DNA of 64,000 nucleotides from Paragonimus westermani (Eukaryota; Platyhelminthes; Trematoda; Plagiorchiida; Troglotrematidae): assembly GCA_008508345.1 (NCBI GenBank), contig QNGE01000774.1, positions 152,529 through 216,528 on the forward strand. Direction: 5' to 3'. The stretch's first letter is position 1; each line of letters begins with the position of its first letter. The notes under the pieces were generated by a model, which had not been told where the DNA came from, made no database searches, and saw only the letters and a list, made by a program, of their open reading frames with translations. Shown here piece by piece: positions 60,439 through 64,000 of the stretch. The position numbers and the translations under genes are program-made.

Positions 60439-60652
60439 ACGCGAATCCGATGGACACACGTGTCACATTCTTCCGGTTTACTCGCTCGTCGACGGCCGGT
60501 CTCTAGCTAATTCGCGTGTCGGTGCCTTTTATAGCGCTATCAGCGACCACTTGTACAATTCGTCAAATAACGTTTTGGTCTCTCTTCTAAACGGCCTTTT
60601 GCGTTTCGCGTCTGATAATTGCGTACCTGGGAAAAAAGCGACGAGCACTAAA
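60439..60652 (+). repeat. 3' LTR of the CsRn1-like element
   Basis: 214 bases almost identical to the 5' LTR (55718-55941). It lacks about 10 bases near its end and has GGGAAAAAAG for GGCGAAAAGG there. Similarity ends after ACTAAA; the host sequence then reads GACCAGTGG. Confidence 0.88.
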
Positions 60653-60725
60653 GACCAGTGGATAAGGTAGATATCACGTAGGCATTTTCAGTTACAATCG
60701 TTGGTTCGAATCCGATCGAAACCCG
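60653..60725 (+). repeat. tRNA-like sequence directly after the 3' LTR
   Basis: ACCAGTGGATAAGG (from 60655) resembles a tRNA A-box/D-arm, and GGTTCGAATCC (60703-60713) is a perfect B-box/T-loop, 48 bases downstream. The acceptor stem does not pair, so it is not a working tRNA gene. It may be a tRNA pseudogene or another SINE head, and a possible target for the LTR element. Confidence 0.45.
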
Positions 60726-61017
60726 AATTATTACGAGCGAATTGCTTCATAATGGGCCATTCTGCCACTAAACATCTCAATTACCACTTGTCAAGGTTGT
60801 CGTGCCATGCAGATTATCTGGCTTGATATTAAAAATAGACAAACGGTTAACGCCATGATCTACGCAAGGTGCTGGACTCATAACATTGTACTACAATACG
60901 TTGGTGATACGCTTCAGTAGCATATTAACAAACACAATTGTTTGTCGAGGTTTTTCGCCAGGTTAACTCACAGTGAATCCAAGTAAGTTTGGGGACGCCA
61001 AGACATTGTTCATCTGT
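60726..61017. other. Spacer
   Basis: Nothing recognised. Confidence 0.5.
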
Positions 61018-61697
61018 TCAGCTACGTTTGTTCCATGCCTTTTGAACAGGGCCCTGTTTTGAGTTGTTGATAATATTCAACAGTTTATGGTACACTGTAT
61101 CATTATCATGTATGTGCGGCAGACTTTGTTGGATTGATTGAATTCTGTCTGGTACGTCCATCGCCTTACGTTTGGTATTGTGCGAAGCAACGAATTTGCT
61201 AAACCATGTTTGGTCTGCTTGTAAAGAGCTGATCCCAAAATTTGCCTTCGTTTGTTTCAGCTGTGTGCAGGAAAAAATCACGGTAATTTTTACGCCACAA
61301 CTGCATATAAAATGTCCGCTTTCCAATTTTTATTATTAATGTCATTGCTTAGCCGTTGAAACTCCTTTTCATGGTATTGACTGTCACGCTCTTGCCTCAT
61401 CTGTACGCGATTGTTTTAATGAGCTCATTTCTCGTTGGCTGGTGGTTGCTTACGGACTCGTTTGTTTGCTTCATTTTGAATACCTTTCTGCTGGACAGAT
61501 CGCGTTGGGGGACCACCTTTACTCTGAATGTGTTGAATGGCACTGTGTAAATTCCAGTCTTTTCGAGCGCCTTTTTGACGTTTTATGGACTCGGAATATA
61601 GTCTCATTAACCGGACCGTCTGAATGAGCGTCATCTGAATTGTTGACTGTGCGTTACTCAATCGCCAGGTACGAATTAACAGTACTGGAATAACGGG
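61018..61697 (-). other. Unassigned coding-like segments, - strand
   Basis: Three neighbouring - strand frames look protein-like (rich in K, Q, N, R, helical). Frame 1 (61697-61425) includes LMRLYSESIKRQKGARKDWN. Frame 2 (about 61405-61290), from ATGAGG, reads RQERDSQYHEKEFQRLSNDI. Frame 3 (about 61260-61018) reads LKQTKANFGISSLQADQTWF and ends in a stop. Short GT..AG intervals of about 40 bases could join frames 2 and 3 in phase (GTTGTGG...CACACAG). Flukes do have introns this small. I recognise no family; it may be part of a host gene or an old element. Confidence 0.35.
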
Positions 61698-62360
61698 ATT
61701 TTAAGGCGTTGCTGAAATTCGGTCCTATCAAGGCAATCAGCCGTGTATATTTGTTGAATAGATAATGCACGGTCGACGAAAGCCTAGAAGAATCCAGACT
61801 ACAGAACCTATCAGCTCTGATGGCGTTACGAAAATCAGCACGACCAGCCCTTTACGCCGTAGTCTTGCATAGTCCCGCACGCTTCGCGATCATTCGAGTC
61901 GGTCTTCATTTGTCAAAGATGTGGCTGCTGACGGAACGTGTACTGCCCTCCTATGTTAGCCCTAGTACCCAAAGTTTGGATCGGTGAACGACCACTTTTT
62001 CCGTGATGTTCATAATGTTTTTAACTTTGGCGATTGGCCTTTACCTAATGCACACGCTTTTTGGATCAGGCCAGGATTAGTGACGGTTGTATTCCAGCTG
62101 CCACTATTTCAACATCTTGTACAACTGACATATACGATTCAAAAACATGCGTTAGGTTTCATTGCACCTAATTTTGTTTCGTTGTTCCTACACGTCTGAT
62201 CGTTATTCTATGTAACTCAACCGTAATTACAAGGTTACTACCGCGGCGAAATTATCTCTGGGGTTCAGCTAAATTAGTTACTTCATTTCTGTATTCCTGG
62301 AACCATTGCAAATGAAGACGCGGAATTCTGCGACTCCTTATGATGAATTCCTGCCCAATT
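61698..62360. other. Gap without recognised features
   Basis: Nothing supported; a 71-codon frame at 61984-62199 is hydrophobic but not recognised. Confidence 0.5.
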
Positions 62361-62885
62361 AAAATCCTGAATACCCATCATTCGGAAACTATTAAAAAGT
62401 ATGATGTCTCACTGGCAAAGAGTTCAAGGCAGGGAAAATAGCTACTCACATTCTTGCCGTAATTGGTAAAGATGCATACAGTTTGGTGAAAAATTTGTCG
62501 TTTCCCGATTCGCTAATTTCTCTTTCCTATGAATCCTCGAAGAAAGCTCTACTTCTACTTGTCCAACCTGTAAATTTTGAAGCAGCTGAACGAACCACAT
62601 CCTGTACTCTCGCGAGGAAAGAATTTCAGACTATCAGATAGTTCATTCTTGAGATCCACACCCGAGCATCTTGGTGTAACTTTGAAGAACAGTTACAAAC
62701 TCAACTTTGTGACCGTTTGATTGCTGGGACAAATATGCGTGATCCACGACAGAAGCTTCACTGCTTCCGAATTCCACTTTTCAGCCACCTGAAGAACTAC
62801 GTGAACAGTATCAGGATGTCAAAGCTGCTGTGGAAGATGAACCGATGATTTTATACGGCAACAATGTGAGGCGATCAGAAGATCA
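62361..62885 (+). pseudogene. gypsy-type Gag relic (+ strand)
   Basis: In shifting + frames the sequence reads IGKDAYSLVKNLSFPDSLIS, LLLVQPVNFEAAERT, ARKEFQTIR (then a stop), and LQTQLCDRLIAGTNMRDPRQ. These match the capsid helices of a gypsy group common in worms ('ig..ay.llk.l..P..p...sy..l...l...~.P..~.~aER..F..r.q...sv.~f...l..la..C.fg..l...lrdrlv.Gi.~..lq..LL'). A later frame gives PPEELREQYQDVKAAVEDEP. Several stops and two or more frame changes. No pol follows; a different element takes over in the opposite direction. Confidence 0.75.
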
Positions 62886-62939
62886 ATAAATGCGGCAGTC
62901 CTAATATATCTATGTTTTTATTGGTCGACGTGCACCTAA

Positions 62940-63800
62940 TTCAAATGCTACACAACCGTACAACAGTTCTAATTTATGTGGTAGCAGCGTTCTTGATTGT
63001 CGCGTCAATTTCGTGGCACCGAATGACACAGGTGTGGTAGAATCGGTCACGTTCAGACGAAGTGCATACATCTTGTGAGATTGTGAACACCTCTACATAG
63101 AGAACAGGGGACAGACTGGTTATTCAAGCTGATGGCTGTCAACTTAGCATGGCATCTGGACCTCTTGATGTTAGGCGTACCCGAATTCTTATGGGCAATG
63201 AGATTCGGATCAGGTGACCAAACTAGTTGACCGTTCTCAATACTGGCAACAGACACTTTCCCCAATGAAGATTAATAAATCAGCAAAGGTAAACCTCCTG
63301 CTGGAGAGTATTATGTTGTCAGCCCCATCAGCATATCTTTCCCGTGGGTCTCAGGGCAATCGTACAACCACCCGGATCAAAGCATTAGACCCTTCCAACT
63401 CTCCTGACCTGCCTAGTTGGAACGGCTTGTTGCTGGATGACCACAATTGGATGGCTGAGCTCTTGAGAACATTCAATTAAGAAGTAGCTGACTCTGGACC
63501 ACCGAACAATTCATGCGTTACAGACTGAACGACCTGATATGAGCAAGCAAACCGACTTGTGAATGTCTCTATAGCTTCTCTATATCCTGTCGACCCATGC
63601 AAGAGCACAGAGTGCTCTGTGGAATAATCCGCTTTGCCACGGCGATGATAAATTCTGTGCGAAAGCTTTTGGTTATCATTATTCAATCCATTTGCGACAT
63701 TATACTCGAAATTCCTAAAGAACCCGTGAAAGCGTCATAGCAATCCATCAAACGGTTCGACCTCAAGCTCAAGCTAATCTACGCCCACTGTTAATGAATT
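62940..63800 (-). pseudogene. BEL/Pao-type Gag relic (- strand)
   Basis: From about 63800 leftwards the - strand reads LELEVEPFDGLL, then FEYNVANGLNNDNQKLSHRI, RGKADYSTEHSVLL and GYREAIETFTSRFACSYQVV. This is the conserved BEL/Pao Gag block 'l.~FdGd...~~~F...F...v......~~~~klqyL...l.g.A...i......~Y..a~~~L..ryG.p..v'. A later frame has RRFTFADLLIFIGE, and 63265-63053 ends with VPCSLCRGVHNLTRCMHF, the first zinc-finger-like 'C.~C...H.~~~C..F' box. Stops and frame changes show it is dead. BEL/Pao elements are abundant in flatworm genomes. Confidence 0.75.
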
Positions 63801-64000
63801 GAGCAGCTCTTCCAACGTCTTGGTAATGCTACTCACCTGACAGGACTGAACCGGTGAGTGGCATGTTCCCATCCCTTCGCGTTCCTTTGAAATGATTAAG
63901 AAAACGCGTTCGAGGTGTTTGTGGGCATCCAGCAACCTCTGCCGAAGCTAAAGCATTCTTCTGCGCACCTTATGCTCCTCTTCGGCAGGTAAAATTCTTC
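63801..64000. other. Right edge
   Basis: Probably the 5' part of the BEL/Pao relic on the - strand, but no motif is clear. Confidence 0.35.

Larger units (their letters stand above)
55718..60652 (+). mobile_element. CsRn1-like Ty3/gypsy LTR retrotransposon (defective)
   Basis: A nearly full-length element of 4.9 kb: 5' LTR, primer site, Gag, protease, RT, RNase H, integrase, 3' LTR. Three traits place it with the CsRn1/Kabuki group of flukes and insects: the unusual Gag box C-x2-H with later Cys residues (CWYHQQFCKKARRC), a tRNA-Trp-like primer site, and the protein wording. The coding part has at least nine stops and several frame changes, while the two LTRs are almost identical. It would copy itself through an RNA intermediate but cannot encode its enzymes. 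Confidence 0.92.

Noticed and set aside
1..64000. CRISPR array, rRNA genes or bacterial operon
   Set aside because: No regularly spaced repeats, no rRNA-like sequence and no tightly packed gene row anywhere in the window.

Overview
The window looks like nuclear DNA from a parasitic flatworm, most likely a non-schistosome digenean fluke. It is AT-leaning, has long introns with GT-AG borders, and carries LTR retroelements of the Ty3/gypsy (including a CsRn1-like copy) and BEL/Pao types plus APE-type LINEs. The fluke call is inferred from the CsRn1-like Gag box and tRNA-Trp-like primer site; I could not search a database.

The main host gene is on the + strand from 5516 to 44913. It encodes an SLC26/SulP anion transporter and is cut into ten coding exons: 5516-5671, 15370-15452, 22811-22958, 26078-26191, 26392-26469, 40245-40340, 41136-41312, 41390-41635, 41934-42053 and 44692-44913. 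Every junction is GT-AG and every reading phase agrees. The joined exons give 479 residues: the second half of the membrane domain and the complete STAS domain, ending at a stop codon. The N-terminal exons (first transmembrane segments) were not found and should lie left of the window. The long introns are mostly featureless but carry tRNA-like SINE heads, a decayed LINE reverse transcriptase, a foldback repeat and simple repeats.

Left edge (1-4200), upstream intron or flank: a LINE endonuclease start on the - strand that runs off the edge; a Ty3/gypsy relic on the - strand whose protease is joined straight to the integrase C-terminus; and a 0.9 kb unit bounded by inverted repeats.

Right third (49.5-64 kb), a retroelement graveyard: a decayed Ty3/gypsy element (49.7-53.6 kb) split by about 550 bp of foreign sequence; a compact element with direct terminal repeats and a primer-site-like motif (54.57-55.24 kb); a CsRn1-like element with two almost identical LTRs but many coding lesions (55.7-60.65 kb); a tRNA-like sequence right behind it; unassigned coding-like segments on the - strand (61.0-61.7 kb); and converging gypsy-type (+) and BEL/Pao-type (-) gag relics at the right edge. 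No rRNA gene, CRISPR array or bacterial-type operon was seen.
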